Part shown: positions 36,345 to 45,897 of the stretch, piece after piece
How positions within the stretch are numbered: position 1 is the stretch's first letter
Layout of the letters: each line of letters opens with the position of its first letter
NCBI RefSeq assembly: GCF_020515625.1
Contig: NZ_JAIWPJ010000003.1
Location: 603,041 to 667,040 of the forward strand
Direction: 5' to 3'
Length of the DNA stretch: 64,000 bases
From: Natrinema amylolyticum
GTDB lineage: Archaea; Halobacteriota; Halobacteria; Halobacteriales; Natrialbaceae
The notes under the pieces: generated by a model
What the model saw: the letters and a program-made list of their open reading frames with translations, nothing else
Databases searched by the model: none
Told to the model about the DNA's origin: nothing
Position numbers and translations under genes: made by a program

Positions 36345-36944
36345 TCACCCGCCGTCCGGGCTCCACGCCCGAACGTCGGATTCCTCGAGAAAGAGCGACG
36401 GGTCGTCGTGGGAGAAGCTAACCCATCGGTCCGTCGACGCGGCCGTCACGTGGGTCAGGAGTTCCTCCGCCACGAGCGCCGTTTCGAAGACGTCCCGAGA
36501 GGCGGAGATATCGTACGCGAGCGGGACGAAGATCGCCGTCTCGCTCGCTTCGTCCCGTTCGACCGTCAGCGCGACTCGTCGGTCGCTCCCCTCGTCCGCG
36601 TGCGGCCGGTAGTAGACGTCGGCCGCGGTGATCGCGACCGCCCCCTCCTCGACGAGCTCTTCGACGATCTCGTACTCCTCGTCGCTGACCGTCACGTCGA
36701 ATCCGACCCGTTCGTCCCGATCGACCGGCGAGACGTCGGCCGGCTCGAGGACGACGGCGTCCCAGCCCTCATCGCGGTACTCCGCGGCGATGTCGCTCGC
36801 GTCCGCGAGGAGTTCCTCCCACAGCGGCCCCGTCAACTCGGCGCCGTCAGGTGTCGCCGATTCGTTTGCCGTCTCCGGCTCGTTTGCCCCTGATTCGTCT
36901 GCCGGCTCTGTCTCGTCCGCCGCCTCCGACTCGTCACCCGTCAT
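36345..36944 (-). CDS. conserved acidic haloarchaeal protein, function unknown
   Basis: A 199-residue very acidic protein. The first about 40 residues are a Glu/Thr/Ala-rich low-complexity tail. The body begins LTGPLWEELLADASDIAAEY and has an alpha/beta pattern with WDAVVLEPADVSPV, VYYRPHAD and a C-terminal THVTAASTDRWVSFSHDDPS. No catalytic motif or membrane segment is visible. It resembles an uncharacterised haloarchaea-only family, which I recall as a DUF7529-type protein without certainty. It is convergent with nadC. Confidence 0.7.
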   Translation of the reverse strand: MTGDESEAADETEPADESGANEPETANESATPDGAELTGPLWEELLADASDIAAEYRDEGWDAVVLEPADVSPVDRDERVGFDVTVSDEEYEIVEELVEEGAVAITAADVYYRPHADEGSDRRVALTVERDEASETAIFVPLAYDISASRDVFETALVAEELLTHVTAASTDRWVSFSHDDPSLFLEESDVRAWSPDGG

Positions 36945-37101
36945 CGGGCCCCTCCGGTCGCGTTCGCGTCGTCATACTCGAGGCCGAGGACGCGGAACGA
37001 AAAAACGTTACCTCACTCTCGGCTCGAGACGGTCGGGATCGGGATCTCGGTCTCGACGCCTACTGCCCTCGAGAGACACGCTCGCTCGCGAACGGTGTCG
37101 T

Positions 37102-37656
37102 CTACGTCCCGCCGTCGTCTCCCGGTTCCGACGGCGGCAGGTCGAGCCGTTCCATCGCGTCACGCCAGATATCCGCGCCGTCGGGGTCACACGCCGCCCG
37201 CCACTCCGCCGGTAGCAGGATCGTCGCGTCGATATCCCCCTCCTGGGCCGCTACCGGCGGGTCTATCCGAATCAGGTGGAGCACGGCCCCGACACCGGTC
37301 GTCTCTCGGAGCCGGCCCAGCGCGGCCGTCGCCTCGTCGACGGTCAGGAACGAGAGCATGCATTCGGTGACGAAGACGTCGATCTCGTCGATTTCGAACG
37401 CCTCGCGTAGCGAGGCGACGAGCCCCTCGTCACGAATATCCGCCTCGAGCAGCCGCTCTCGCGTCGAGGGTGGTGCCGTCTCCAGTATCGACCGTGACGC
37501 ATCGAAGCCGTAGGCCGCCACATCGTACTCGCGCAGCGCCTCGACGGTCGCACCCGCGCCACAGCCCGCGACGACGACCACCGGCTCTCGGTCGGCGTCC
37601 GCGACGAACTCGGCGAACGCGGCGAGTTCCCGTTCCCTGTCGTATCTCTCTCCCAT
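37102..37656 (-). CDS. class I SAM-dependent methyltransferase-like protein
   Basis: A 184-residue small Rossmann-fold protein. Motif I appears as VVVVAGCGAGATVEALREY (residues 26-44), then YGFDASRSIL for the acidic SAM-ribose contact, and ERLLEADIRDEG as motif II. The domain is compact and ends soon after the seventh strand region. No substrate-recognition region can be named. The intergenic stretch to the next gene upstream (36945-37101) shows nothing recognisable. Confidence 0.78.
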   Translation of the reverse strand: MGERYDRERELAAFAEFVADADREPVVVVAGCGAGATVEALREYDVAAYGFDASRSILETAPPSTRERLLEADIRDEGLVASLREAFEIDEIDVFVTECMLSFLTVDEATAALGRLRETTGVGAVLHLIRIDPPVAAQEGDIDATILLPAEWRAACDPDGADIWRDAMERLDLPPSEPGDDGGT

Positions 37657-37750
37657 GCTACACCACCGGCCCGCGCGTCGAAAACCCTCTCGGTTACGTC
37701 GAGGGCGGCGTCAGTGCGAGGTCTCTGTCTCGTTGCAGACCGGACGACCG

Positions 37751-38464
37751 TTACCGTCCGCCGCCGATGCGTTCGATCGACACGTCGCTCGCCTCGCCGA
37801 TCAGGGCCTCCTCGAGCGCCGTTCGAACGGCATCGGGATCCGACGGTCCGCCCGCGTCCGCGACGGTCCCGACCGACGCCGGATCGAACGGGACCCCGAG
37901 CGCCTCGTAGACCGCCTCGAGCACGCCCGCGAGCGCCGCGCGTCCGGTCACGAGTACGATGCCCGCGACGAGGGCGGCGTCGCTCCGAACGCGCTGGGCG
38001 ATGCCGACGAGCTTCCGCCGGCGGCCGTCGGCGCTCGCGTCCGCGACCGACAGCGAGTGCGTCCCGGGGCAGAACGAGTCGTCGGGCTCGCCCCGCATCG
38101 GCTCGAGGTCGAGCGTCCGCAGCGCCCGCTCGAGGGCGGCCGTGGCGCGGTCGTATCGCTCTGTCGTGCCGGCGCGGAGGTCGGCGACGGGTTCGGCGCG
38201 CGCGAAGGCCAGCGTCGTCTCGCCGTCGTAGGCGACGGCCCGCCCGCCGACGTCGCGCTCGACCGGCGGATATCCGCGCTCCGCGGCCGCCTCGCGGGCG
38301 CGGTCGTACCCCTCGAGGCGGGCGTCCCGGCGGCCGAAGGCGACCTGTCGGTGGGGCGTCCAGACGCGGACGGCCGGCTCGCCGTCGGCGGCCGCCGAGA
38401 GCAGTCGTTGACTCGCGTCTCGATCGGCCGCGATGGAGTCCGCTCGTCCGCGAAACACGCGCAT
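37751..38464 (-). CDS. lipoate--protein ligase family protein
   Basis: A 237-residue protein of the biotin/lipoate A/B ligase fold. Seen are the N-terminal VRVWTPHRQVAFGRRDAR, the GGRAVAYDGETTLAFAR segment equivalent to the lipoyl-binding RRxxGGGxV..G motif in altered form, CPGTHSLSV and KLVGIAQRVRSDAALVAGIV. It may attach lipoate or octanoate to acceptor proteins. Because the signature is diverged, the exact reaction is uncertain. Its start is 56 nt from the divergent M23-like gene, so both share one promoter region. Confidence 0.8.
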   Translation of the reverse strand: MRVFRGRADSIAADRDASQRLLSAAADGEPAVRVWTPHRQVAFGRRDARLEGYDRAREAAAERGYPPVERDVGGRAVAYDGETTLAFARAEPVADLRAGTTERYDRATAALERALRTLDLEPMRGEPDDSFCPGTHSLSVADASADGRRRKLVGIAQRVRSDAALVAGIVLVTGRAALAGVLEAVYEALGVPFDPASVGTVADAGGPSDPDAVRTALEEALIGEASDVSIERIGGGR

Positions 38465-38520
38465 ACCGGCCGTTCCACCCGGTGCATCTAAACGTTCACG
38501 CCGCCCAGAGTGGGACGACG

Positions 38521-39432
38521 ATGGCCGTCACGCTCCCCGAGGCCGTGCTGGCGCGCTACGAGCGCTTCTCGCTGTACAACTCGCCGTACCCCGCCCACGA
38601 CGGCGGCTGCGCGATCGATTGCTATCCCGGGACCCTGGTCGACGGGCGGACGACCGTCGCGCCGAGTCCGGTCGCCGGCACGGTCCGCGAGACCCGGACC
38701 GTCCGCGCGCCGCCGAAACCCTACGCGCCCGACCACGACCACCTGATCCTGCTCGAGCCGGCGGACTCCGGCCCGTTCGCCGGGCTGACGGTCCGCGTCC
38801 TCCACGTCGAGCCGTCGGTCGCGGCCGGCGACCGCGTCGACCGGGGCGACTCGCTGGGTCGACTCGTCCGCGCGGGCTTTTTCGCGCCCTGGGTCGACAA
38901 CCACCTCCACGTCGGGTTTCGCGGCCCGGATCAGAACCCGTACCGGGCGTCGGGCTCGCTCCCGATCGAACTCGATGTTCCGGTGCGCCCGCTCGAGTGG
39001 GACGGTACCGGCCGGGTCGTCTCGACCGGCGACACCTACGCGGTCCTCGACGCGCCGACCCACCCCGATCCGGGCGCGGAGTTCGTCGGCGTACGAGCCG
39101 ACGGCGGCGGCGTCCTCGACGGCGGGATTCCCCATTACGACGGCGGCGGACTGCTCGAGCCCCGCGGATCGCTCGACGTGGACCGCGACCGCAACCCCGT
39201 CGTCTCGCTGAACGGCGACCGCCTCGGCGTCGCCGACGGTCGCACGATCGCGTGGGACGACGTGACCGTCACGGCCGACGGCGAGGCGATCACCGGGCTC
39301 TCGCTGTTCTGCGCTCGAGACGGCGACTTCGGTGCGAAGCTGATCTGTCCGGATCGCGAGTTCCGGAGCGGCGAGCGCGTTCGGGTGCGCGTTCGCTCGA
39401 GCGACGACCGGCGAGACGGCCGCGTCGGCTGA
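38521..39432 (+). CDS. M23-like duplicated-hybrid-motif protein, function unknown
   Basis: A 303-residue protein. The N-terminal half resembles the M23/duplicated hybrid motif fold: DCYPGTLVDGRTTVAPSPVA, a late VAAGDRVDRGDSLGRLVRAG loop and a VDNHLHVGFRG motif reminiscent of the M23 HxH. The zinc-binding H-x3-D motif is not obvious, so catalytic activity is doubtful. The C-terminal half is beta-rich. No signal peptide is found, suggesting a cytoplasmic location, unlike typical M23 peptidases. The gene is divergent from the lipoate ligase-like gene. Confidence 0.65.
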   Translation: MAVTLPEAVLARYERFSLYNSPYPAHDGGCAIDCYPGTLVDGRTTVAPSPVAGTVRETRTVRAPPKPYAPDHDHLILLEPADSGPFAGLTVRVLHVEPSVAAGDRVDRGDSLGRLVRAGFFAPWVDNHLHVGFRGPDQNPYRASGSLPIELDVPVRPLEWDGTGRVVSTGDTYAVLDAPTHPDPGAEFVGVRADGGGVLDGGIPHYDGGGLLEPRGSLDVDRDRNPVVSLNGDRLGVADGRTIAWDDVTVTADGEAITGLSLFCARDGDFGAKLICPDREFRSGERVRVRVRSSDDRRDGRVG

Positions 39433-39453
39433 CTCGTCGGGGTTTCGCCGGCA

Positions 39454-39915
39454 TCAGTCGGTTCGCTCGCGGTGGCGCGCCTTCGCCCGCTGGTAGGCAG
39501 CGTCCTCGCGAACCCGTTCCCAGTACTCCGCGAAGACGAGCGCGGCCGCTCGTTTGTCAGGGTCGGCCCACTCCTGGGGCTCGCGCTCGGTTCCGTCGTC
39601 GTCGTACTTCCGACCGCCCGGATACTTCGCGTATCGCATCGCCCGGGTGTACCCCATCTGTAGGTACTTGCGAGCCATGTCCATCCCCGGAAACTCGTCG
39701 TTCGTCCGATAGCGTTCGTACCGCTCGTAGATCGCTTCGGCGGCTTCCTCGGCGGCCGCTTCGTCCCTGTACGACCACAGCGGGAGCAGCTCACTCTTGT
39801 AGGGTTCGACTTTGAACACCCCTTCCTCGCCGCGACCGATCTCGTACGCGTCGGGATCGGCGCGGAAATCGATATCGTACTCGGGACCGTCGTCGGGGTC
39901 GGCGTCGTCGGTCAC
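39454..39915 (-). CDS. DUF4385 family protein
   Basis: A 153-residue protein. It matches DUF4385 by YDIDFRADPDAYEIGRGEEG, VFKVEPYKSELLPLW, FPGMDMARKYLQMGYTRAMR and YAKYPGGRKYD. The function is unknown, and the family is cytoplasmic and found in bacteria and haloarchaea. GTG at 39915 is proposed as start since the frame upstream is arginine-rich and overlaps the thioesterase leader. It converges with the M23-like gene. Confidence 0.83.
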   Translation of the reverse strand: MTDDADPDDGPEYDIDFRADPDAYEIGRGEEGVFKVEPYKSELLPLWSYRDEAAAEEAAEAIYERYERYRTNDEFPGMDMARKYLQMGYTRAMRYAKYPGGRKYDDDGTEREPQEWADPDKRAAALVFAEYWERVREDAAYQRAKARHRERTD

Positions 39916-40007
39916 GTGCGCGGTACGGCGGCGAGGCAAATCAACCCTTGACAACGGGCACGTCGGGAAACGTAGCTGTCAAGACCGTCGCGGGCGGACG
40001 GGTGGCC

Positions 40008-40499
40008 ATGACCGAGGAGACGCCGACGATGGACGCGCTCGACGAGTTCGAGGACCTCGAGGGGATGCTCCAGTACTTCCTCGACGAGAACCAGGAGTTC
40101 CTCTCGTGGCTCGGGACGACCGTCGACGACGTCGGCGACGGGACGATGACGATGTCGATCCCTTACGACGACAAACTGACGAACACGCGGCCGAACGCCG
40201 CACCCGACGAGCGGGGCGATCTCCACGGCGGCGTCGCGGCCACGCTCATCGACACCGTCGGTGGCCTCTCGCTGCGGACGGCCATGGACGACCCCTTCGG
40301 AACGCGGATCGCGACGATCAACTTGAACGTCAACTACCTCCGCCCGGCGACGAGCGACCTCGTCGCGACCGCGGACGTGATCCGAGTCGGCGGCAGCGTC
40401 GGCGTCAGCGAGATCACCGTCGAGAGCACGACCCACGACGGGGAGACTAAACCCGTCGCGATCGGACAGGGCGCGTACCGCGTGTTCCGATCCGATTAG
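40008..40499 (+). CDS. PaaI family thioesterase
   Basis: A 163-residue hotdog-fold thioesterase hydrolysing acyl-CoA or related thioesters. The active-site helix motif is DLHGGVAATLIDTVGGLSLR (about residues 66-85), followed by INLNVNYLRPATSDLVATAD. The start ATG at 40008 gives the usual length; the open frame begins 20 codons earlier. The acyl substrate is unknown and no pathway neighbours are seen. Confidence 0.88.
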   Translation: MTEETPTMDALDEFEDLEGMLQYFLDENQEFLSWLGTTVDDVGDGTMTMSIPYDDKLTNTRPNAAPDERGDLHGGVAATLIDTVGGLSLRTAMDDPFGTRIATINLNVNYLRPATSDLVATADVIRVGGSVGVSEITVESTTHDGETKPVAIGQGAYRVFRSD

Positions 40500-40841
40500 C
40501 CGTCCGGTGGGGGTTCGGCCCTCGCTCCGTTCTCGCGGTCCGCAGTGCCTCGCCGCGCTCGCGGTCGACGGCCGCTCGAGCAGCGGGGCGCAACGAAGCT
40601 TTCGATATTTTCGAACGCACGATTATGTCGGGCGAGTAGCGAACGACTAGATCGACCCGAACAGGTTCCGTCTATTTTCCACTCCGTAGGAATTCGTCGT
40701 TCGCCTATTAGGGTGGACTCCCGAGGGTGAACTGTGACGAGCGGGGTGGCGGACCGGTTCCGGCCACCCGCGTACCACCGCGTCACGCCCGGTACGCGGA
40801 CGCGAGTATCACCGCGGCCTCGAGCCGCACCCTGAAGGACA
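40500..40841. other. intergenic region upstream of nosZ
   Basis: About 340 nt without a gene, presumably holding the nosZ promoter. An inverted repeat TTCGA-TATTT-TCGAA lies at 40601-40615 and AT-rich candidate TATA elements occur at 40621-40628 (GATTATGT) and around 40670 (CTATTTTCC). A GAAGGA purine-rich motif precedes the nosZ start by 3-4 nt. Confidence 0.5.
40601..40615. promoter_or_regulatory. inverted repeat upstream of nosZ
   Basis: TTCGA-TATTT-TCGAA, five-base arms with a five-base spacer, lies 227 nt before the nosZ start. It may bind a regulator of denitrification. It does not match the CGAA-N4-TTCG pattern reported for NarO, as the arm order is reversed. Confidence 0.3.
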
Positions 40842-42761
40842 ATGACCCAAACCCACGATTCCGACGACGAATCCACTGACACGAGCCGCTCGACCGAACC
40901 AGCGATCGAGACCGAGCGCAATTCGGAGCGCGACCCGCTGTTCGACCGCATTCCCAGACGGGATTTCATGAAGGCGGGGGCTGCAGCGGGTGCGATGAGT
41001 TCACTGGCCGGCTGTACGGGCCTGCTCGGCAGCGACGACTCGGTATCCCTCGAGGACGTCAAGACCGACGTCAATCCCGGCGAACACGACGACTATTACG
41101 CGTTCCTCTCGGGCGGACACACGGGCGAGATTCGCGTTTACGGACTGCCGTCGATGCGACAGCTGATGCGGATCCCGGTGTTCCAGCCCGAGAGCGCGCG
41201 CGGCTACGGCTACGACGACCGCACGAGCGAGATGCTCGAGGACGCGGGCGGCTACACCTGGGGTGATGCACACCACCCCCGCGTGAGCCAGACGGACAAC
41301 GACTACGACGGCCGCTGGGCGTTCGTCAACGACAAGGCGAACGGTCGGATGGCCCGGATCAACCTGAAGTACTTCGAGACGGACGCCATCGTCGACATCC
41401 CGAACCAGCAGGGGACTCACGGCGCCTGCTGTCTGCTGCCGGATACGAAGTACGTCTTCGGCGTCGGTGAGTTCCGCGTGCCGATGCCAAACGAGGGGCA
41501 GGATCTCACCGATCCGGAGAACTACACCTCCACGATCGCCGCCATCAACCCGGAGACGATGAACGTCGAGTGGGAAGTGTTGGTCGACGGGAACATGGAC
41601 AACGGCGACGGCGGCAAGGAGGGCCGCTGGTTCTTCGCGACCGGCTACAACAGCGAACACGCCACCACCGAGAGCGAGATGTCCTCGACGGACACCGACT
41701 GGGTGAAGGCCTTCGACGTGCCCGCCATCGAGGAGGCCGTCGAGGCCGGCGAGTACGAGGAGATCGGCGGCGTTCCGGTCGTCGACGGCACCCGCGACAG
41801 TTCGCTGAACGAGGGCGATCGCCCCATCGTCCGCTACGTCGACGTCTCGAAGAGCCCCCACGGCGTCAGCGTCACGCCCGACGGGCAGTACGCGATCGCC
41901 AGCGGGAAACTCGATCCGACGGCGACGGTTATCGATATCGAGACGCTCGCCGAGACCGACGACCCCAACGAGTCGATCGTGGGTCGCCCGCGACTCGGCA
42001 TGGGGCCGCTGCACACTGCCTACGACGGCCGCGGCCACGCCTACACGACCCTGTTCATCGACTCGCAGGTCGTCAAGTGGGACATCGATGCCGCCGTCGA
42101 GGCCAGCGAAGAGTCGACGGACCCGGTGGTCGAGAAGATCGACGTCCACTACAACCCGGGTCACCTGATCGCCGCGGAGTCGTACACGGCCGATCCACAG
42201 GGCGACTGGCTGATCTCGCTGAACAAGCTCTCGAAGGATCGGTTCCTCCCGGTCGGGCCGATGCACCCCGAGAACGACCAGCTGATCTACATCGGCGACG
42301 ACGAAGAGGGAATGTCCCTCGTCAAGGACACGCCCTCCTACGCCGAGCCCCACGACGCCTCGATCGTCAGCGCGGAGAAGCTCGACCCCGCGAAGGTCTA
42401 CGACCCCGAGGACTACGACGAGGAGTTCGTCGGTCACGAGGACGTCGATATCTCCCGCGAGGACGGCCGCGTCCACGTCCAGATGTACTCGACGCGCAAC
42501 GAGTTCGGGTTCGAGGAGGTCACCGTTACGGAGGGCGACGAGGTGACGATGACCGTCACCAACATCGAGCAGACGCCCGACATCCTCCACTCGCTGGCCA
42601 TCCCCGAACACGACATCAACATGAAGCTCGCGCCACAGGAGACGCGCGAAGTGACCTTCACGGCCGACGAACCGGGTGTCTACTGGATGTACTGTGCGTT
42701 CTTCTGTAGCGCACTGCACCTCGAGATGCGCTCGCGACTGATCGTCGAACCCGCGGAGTGA
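40842..42761 (+). CDS. nosZ: nitrous-oxide reductase
   Basis: A 639-residue copper enzyme reducing N2O to N2 outside the membrane. The N-terminus has a Tat motif IPRRDFMKAG (Arg39-Arg40) and a lipobox-like SLAGC at Cys58, so it is probably a Tat-exported lipoprotein. The seven-bladed propeller carries the CuZ histidines, including GDAHHPRVS near 144 and SPHGVSVTP and GPLHTAYDG. The C-terminal cupredoxin domain (about 540-639) has CuA ligands: DILHSLAIPEHD and CAFFCSALHLEM. It is first in nosZ-orf-nosD-nosF-nosY. Electron-donor and nosL genes were not seen. Confidence 0.95.
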   Translation: MTQTHDSDDESTDTSRSTEPAIETERNSERDPLFDRIPRRDFMKAGAAAGAMSSLAGCTGLLGSDDSVSLEDVKTDVNPGEHDDYYAFLSGGHTGEIRVYGLPSMRQLMRIPVFQPESARGYGYDDRTSEMLEDAGGYTWGDAHHPRVSQTDNDYDGRWAFVNDKANGRMARINLKYFETDAIVDIPNQQGTHGACCLLPDTKYVFGVGEFRVPMPNEGQDLTDPENYTSTIAAINPETMNVEWEVLVDGNMDNGDGGKEGRWFFATGYNSEHATTESEMSSTDTDWVKAFDVPAIEEAVEAGEYEEIGGVPVVDGTRDSSLNEGDRPIVRYVDVSKSPHGVSVTPDGQYAIASGKLDPTATVIDIETLAETDDPNESIVGRPRLGMGPLHTAYDGRGHAYTTLFIDSQVVKWDIDAAVEASEESTDPVVEKIDVHYNPGHLIAAESYTADPQGDWLISLNKLSKDRFLPVGPMHPENDQLIYIGDDEEGMSLVKDTPSYAEPHDASIVSAEKLDPAKVYDPEDYDEEFVGHEDVDISREDGRVHVQMYSTRNEFGFEEVTVTEGDEVTMTVTNIEQTPDILHSLAIPEHDINMKLAPQETREVTFTADEPGVYWMYCAFFCSALHLEMRSRLIVEPAE

Positions 42762-42768
42762 CCTCACG

Positions 42769-43611
42769 ATGACTCGATCCCGCCTCACTCGGCTGTTCGA
42801 ACTCAGACGGGTCCTCCCGCTCGTCGCGGCCGTGTTGTTCGTGCTCGCCCTGCGCGTTCCGGTGTGGCGGATCACGCTGACGGCGCCGCAGTACGTCGAC
42901 CCGCTCGTCGTGGAGCTCTACGCCCACCCGAAGATCGGGGGTGACTGGCAGGAAGTCCGCGGGCTCAACAAGTACGTCGGGTTCTACTACCCGGACCCGG
43001 TCTACGTCGATCCCAACTACGAGCCCCACGAGAAGGCGATCGACGTCCCCGAGTGGATCCTCGGCCCGGTCGTGTTCGTCGGCATGGCCGCGGCCTCGGT
43101 CGTCGTCGCGGCCCTGCCGACCGACAGGCTCCGGCGCGGGCTGACCGCGCTGTTCGCCGGCTCCGTCGTGATCTTCGGGACGATGGGCGCCCTGATCCAG
43201 TACCGCCTCTACCAGGCCGGTCACTCGCTGGATCCGGACGCCCCGCTCAACGGCGTCGAGGGCTTTACACCGCCGCTGGCCGGCACCTACGAGGTCGCGA
43301 ACATCAGCGGCACCGCGTGGTTCGGCCCCGGCGGCTACATGATGGCCGCCGCCGTCGCGCTGCTGGCCGTCGCGTTCGTCCTCCGGGACTCGCCGGCGAC
43401 GGTCACCGACGTTCCCCGGTTCGTCCGCACCGGATGGGACCGCTTACGGGATCGCGGAACCCGCGTTCGAGACCGGATCTCCCGTCGCGGAACCGACGAC
43501 GACTCCGCTCACGGGGGGACCGCTCGAGGAACCGACCCGGCCGGCGAATCCGGCGAGAGACCGGCCGCGAACGACCGTCCGCGACCCCGAACTGACGGTG
43601 ATCCGCCGTGA
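42769..43611 (+). CDS. membrane protein between nosZ and nosD (NosB-position)
   Basis: A 280-residue protein with about four transmembrane segments (about 15-35, 92-115, 122-145 and 188-205) and an extracytoplasmic loop after the first (VRGLNKYVGFYYPDPVYVD). The last about 65 residues are Arg/Asp/Gly-rich and disordered. It starts 7 nt after nosZ and overlaps nosD (GTGA), so it belongs to the nos operon. In many clade II bacterial clusters an uncharacterised membrane protein NosB holds this place; the match here is by position and topology only. Confidence 0.75.
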   Translation: MTRSRLTRLFELRRVLPLVAAVLFVLALRVPVWRITLTAPQYVDPLVVELYAHPKIGGDWQEVRGLNKYVGFYYPDPVYVDPNYEPHEKAIDVPEWILGPVVFVGMAAASVVVAALPTDRLRRGLTALFAGSVVIFGTMGALIQYRLYQAGHSLDPDAPLNGVEGFTPPLAGTYEVANISGTAWFGPGGYMMAAAVALLAVAFVLRDSPATVTDVPRFVRTGWDRLRDRGTRVRDRISRRGTDDDSAHGGTARGTDPAGESGERPAANDRPRPRTDGDPP

Positions 43612-44987
43612 GGGAGGGCACCTTCGCCGTCGCCGCCGCGGTGATCCTCGTCTGTTCGCTGGCCGGAGCGGCCGTCGCCGCGATGGGCGGGTCGGCCGAC
43701 GACGAGAGCGTCGACGGCTGGCGGGCCGACGTTCCGAACGTCCACGACGTCGCGGAACCCCAGTCCGACGGCGTCGCGACGATCGGCGATCAGGAGTTCG
43801 ATTCGGTCCAGGGGGCGGTCGATGCCGCCGAACCGGGCGACACCGTCCGCCTCGAGGGTCGGTTCGACGAACGCGTCCTCGTCGACACGCCGGACGTGAC
43901 GATCGCGGCCGCCGAACGCGACGGCGCGGTGATCGACGGCGGCGGCGAGGGACAGGTCGTCGTGATCGAGGCCGAAAACGTCACCCTCGAGAACGTCTGG
44001 ATCCGGAACTCGGGCTTCGACCGGCAGGACACTGACAGCGGCGTCGTCGTCAACGGCTCGAACGCGACGCTGTCAGCGCTCCGACTGACCGAGATCCAGT
44101 TCGGGATCTGGATCGGCAGCGTCGACGACGTGACCGTCGCGGACTCCATCGTCGCCGGCCGCGAGGACGTGCCGCTGGCCGAACGAGGGAACGGCATCCA
44201 CCTCTGGGAGGCGACCGACGCCGAGGTGCGGAACAACTCCGTCACGACCGTCCGCGACGGCATCTACTACCAGTGGGCGGAGGGAGTCGTCGCCGAGGGG
44301 AACACGATGTGGGACATGCGCTACGGCGTCCACTACATGTACTCGAACGATAACCACCTCGAGGACAACGTCGCCTTCGACAACGACGTCGGCTTCGCGC
44401 TGATGGTCTCGAAGCGGCTGACGTTGCAGAACAACACCGCGGCGAACAACGACGGGACGAGCGGCCACGGCGTCCTCCTCAAGGACGTCGAAGACAGCGA
44501 GGTCGTCGGCAACGACCTCGTCGGCAACGGCAACGGGCTCTACGTCCACAACTCTCAGGACAACCGCCTCGAGTCGAACCTCGTGCTCGCGAACGATATC
44601 GGCGTCCACATCACCGGGGGAAGCAGCGGTGAGACCGTCTCGGGCAACAGCTTCGTCCGGAACGGCGAGGCGGCGTTCGCGGAGACCAACTCGCAGGCCC
44701 ACTGGAACGCGACCGACCGCGGCAACTACTGGTCGGACGCCCGCGTCGCCGACCTCGACGGCGACGGGATCAGCGAGAACCGCCATCGGCCCGCCGGCAC
44801 CGTCGAGCGACTGGTCCACGAGAAGCCCCAGGCGGCCGTCTTCGCCGAGAGTCCGGCCTTCGACGCCGTCAAACTGGCGGAGAGTTCGTTCCCCGTCCTC
44901 GAGACGCCGGGGATCGTCGACCACCGACCGCTCGCCGACTCGCCCCACGACCACTGGAGGACCTACTATGAAGATCACGATAACTGA
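43608..44987 (+). CDS. nosD: nitrous oxide reductase maturation protein NosD
   Basis: A 459-residue secreted right-handed beta-helix protein needed for CuZ assembly of NosZ. A signal peptide is present (EGTFAVAAAVILVCSLAGA), then many short parallel-helix repeats such as NSVTTVRDGIYYQW, YGVHYMYSNDNHLEDN and GNDLVGNGNGLYVHNSQDN, typical of NosD/CASH domains. The start GTG at 43608 overlaps the upstream stop; the stop overlaps nosF by 20 nt. It works with the NosFY ABC transporter. Confidence 0.93.
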   Translation: MREGTFAVAAAVILVCSLAGAAVAAMGGSADDESVDGWRADVPNVHDVAEPQSDGVATIGDQEFDSVQGAVDAAEPGDTVRLEGRFDERVLVDTPDVTIAAAERDGAVIDGGGEGQVVVIEAENVTLENVWIRNSGFDRQDTDSGVVVNGSNATLSALRLTEIQFGIWIGSVDDVTVADSIVAGREDVPLAERGNGIHLWEATDAEVRNNSVTTVRDGIYYQWAEGVVAEGNTMWDMRYGVHYMYSNDNHLEDNVAFDNDVGFALMVSKRLTLQNNTAANNDGTSGHGVLLKDVEDSEVVGNDLVGNGNGLYVHNSQDNRLESNLVLANDIGVHITGGSSGETVSGNSFVRNGEAAFAETNSQAHWNATDRGNYWSDARVADLDGDGISENRHRPAGTVERLVHEKPQAAVFAESPAFDAVKLAESSFPVLETPGIVDHRPLADSPHDHWRTYYEDHDN

Positions 44988-45897
44988 CGTTCACAAACGG
45001 TACGGCGACGTCGTCGCCCTCGACGGGCCCTCCTTCGAGGTGCCGTCGGGGTCGACATTCGGCGTCCTCGGCACGAACGGAGCGGGAAAGACGACGCTGT
45101 TCAAACTCCTCGTTGGGCACGACAGCCCTGACGCGGGGCGCATCGAGGTCGGCGGTCTCGACGTCGAGGCGGCGGGCCATCGCGTCCGCGAGCGCGTCGG
45201 CTTCCTGCCCGAGCACAGCGGCTTCCCGCCGTCAATGACCGGTCGAGAGGTCCTCGACGTCCACGCCCGGATCCGCGGGCTCACCGATCGTCACGAACGG
45301 ATCGCGGAGTGTCTCGAGCTCGTCGGCCTCTCCGACGCCGCCGACCGGGCCGTCTCGGGCTACTCGAACGGGATGGCCCGACGGCTCGGCCTCGCATCCG
45401 TCCTGCTCTCCCGTCCGCCCGTGCTCGTCCTCGACGAGCCGACCGCGGGACTGGACCCGCGCGGCGTCGCGGCGTTTCACCGGATCATCGAACGGATCGA
45501 CCGCGAGACCGACGCCACGGTCGTCATCTCCTCGCACGTCCTGGGCGAGATCGAACGCCTCTGTGACGAGGTGGCCGTCCTCCAGGACGGTCGGCTGCGG
45601 GCCGACGGCCCCATCGACGAGCTGCGACGGGCGGCCGGCGACCGCGTGACCGTCGTCTGTCGGCCCGCCGACGACCGCGCGGCGCTGCTCGAGGCCGTCC
45701 AGGGCCGGGGCGACGTCACCGACACCGGCGAGGAAATCGAGATCGACTGCGAGCGGGAGGCCGCGTTCGACCTCGTCGCCGCGCTCGGCGAGCAGCGGGA
45801 CCTCGTCGACGGCTTCGAAGTGCGCGAACCGGGCCTCGAGGCGGCGTTCCACGACGCGCTCGAGGGAGAGACCGACGACGCGGAGGTGTCGGCATGA
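44968..45897 (+). CDS. nosF: nitrous oxide maturation ABC transporter ATP-binding protein NosF
   Basis: A 309-residue ABC ATPase paired with NosY. Walker A GTNGAGKTT is around residues 32-40, the signature SGYSNGMARRLG near 128 and Walker B PVLVLDEPTAGLD near 150, followed by VVISSHVLGEIERL. The ATG overlaps the end of nosD and has GGAGG 6-7 nt upstream. The family transfers sulfur species or energy for CuZ assembly through NosDFY. It overlaps nosY at ATGA. Confidence 0.92.
   Translation: MKITITDVHKRYGDVVALDGPSFEVPSGSTFGVLGTNGAGKTTLFKLLVGHDSPDAGRIEVGGLDVEAAGHRVRERVGFLPEHSGFPPSMTGREVLDVHARIRGLTDRHERIAECLELVGLSDAADRAVSGYSNGMARRLGLASVLLSRPPVLVLDEPTAGLDPRGVAAFHRIIERIDRETDATVVISSHVLGEIERLCDEVAVLQDGRLRADGPIDELRRAAGDRVTVVCRPADDRAALLEAVQGRGDVTDTGEEIEIDCEREAAFDLVAALGEQRDLVDGFEVREPGLEAAFHDALEGETDDAEVSA

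Noticed and set aside
40594..40604. CGAA-GCT-TTCG as a NarO-type site before nosZ
   Set aside because: The spacer is three bases instead of the four in the CGAA-N4-TTCG pattern I recall, so it was not called.
41001..42875. 624-codon antisense frame over nosZ
   Set aside because: Plus strand is NosZ with copper-site motifs; the antisense product lacks domains and crosses a gene boundary.
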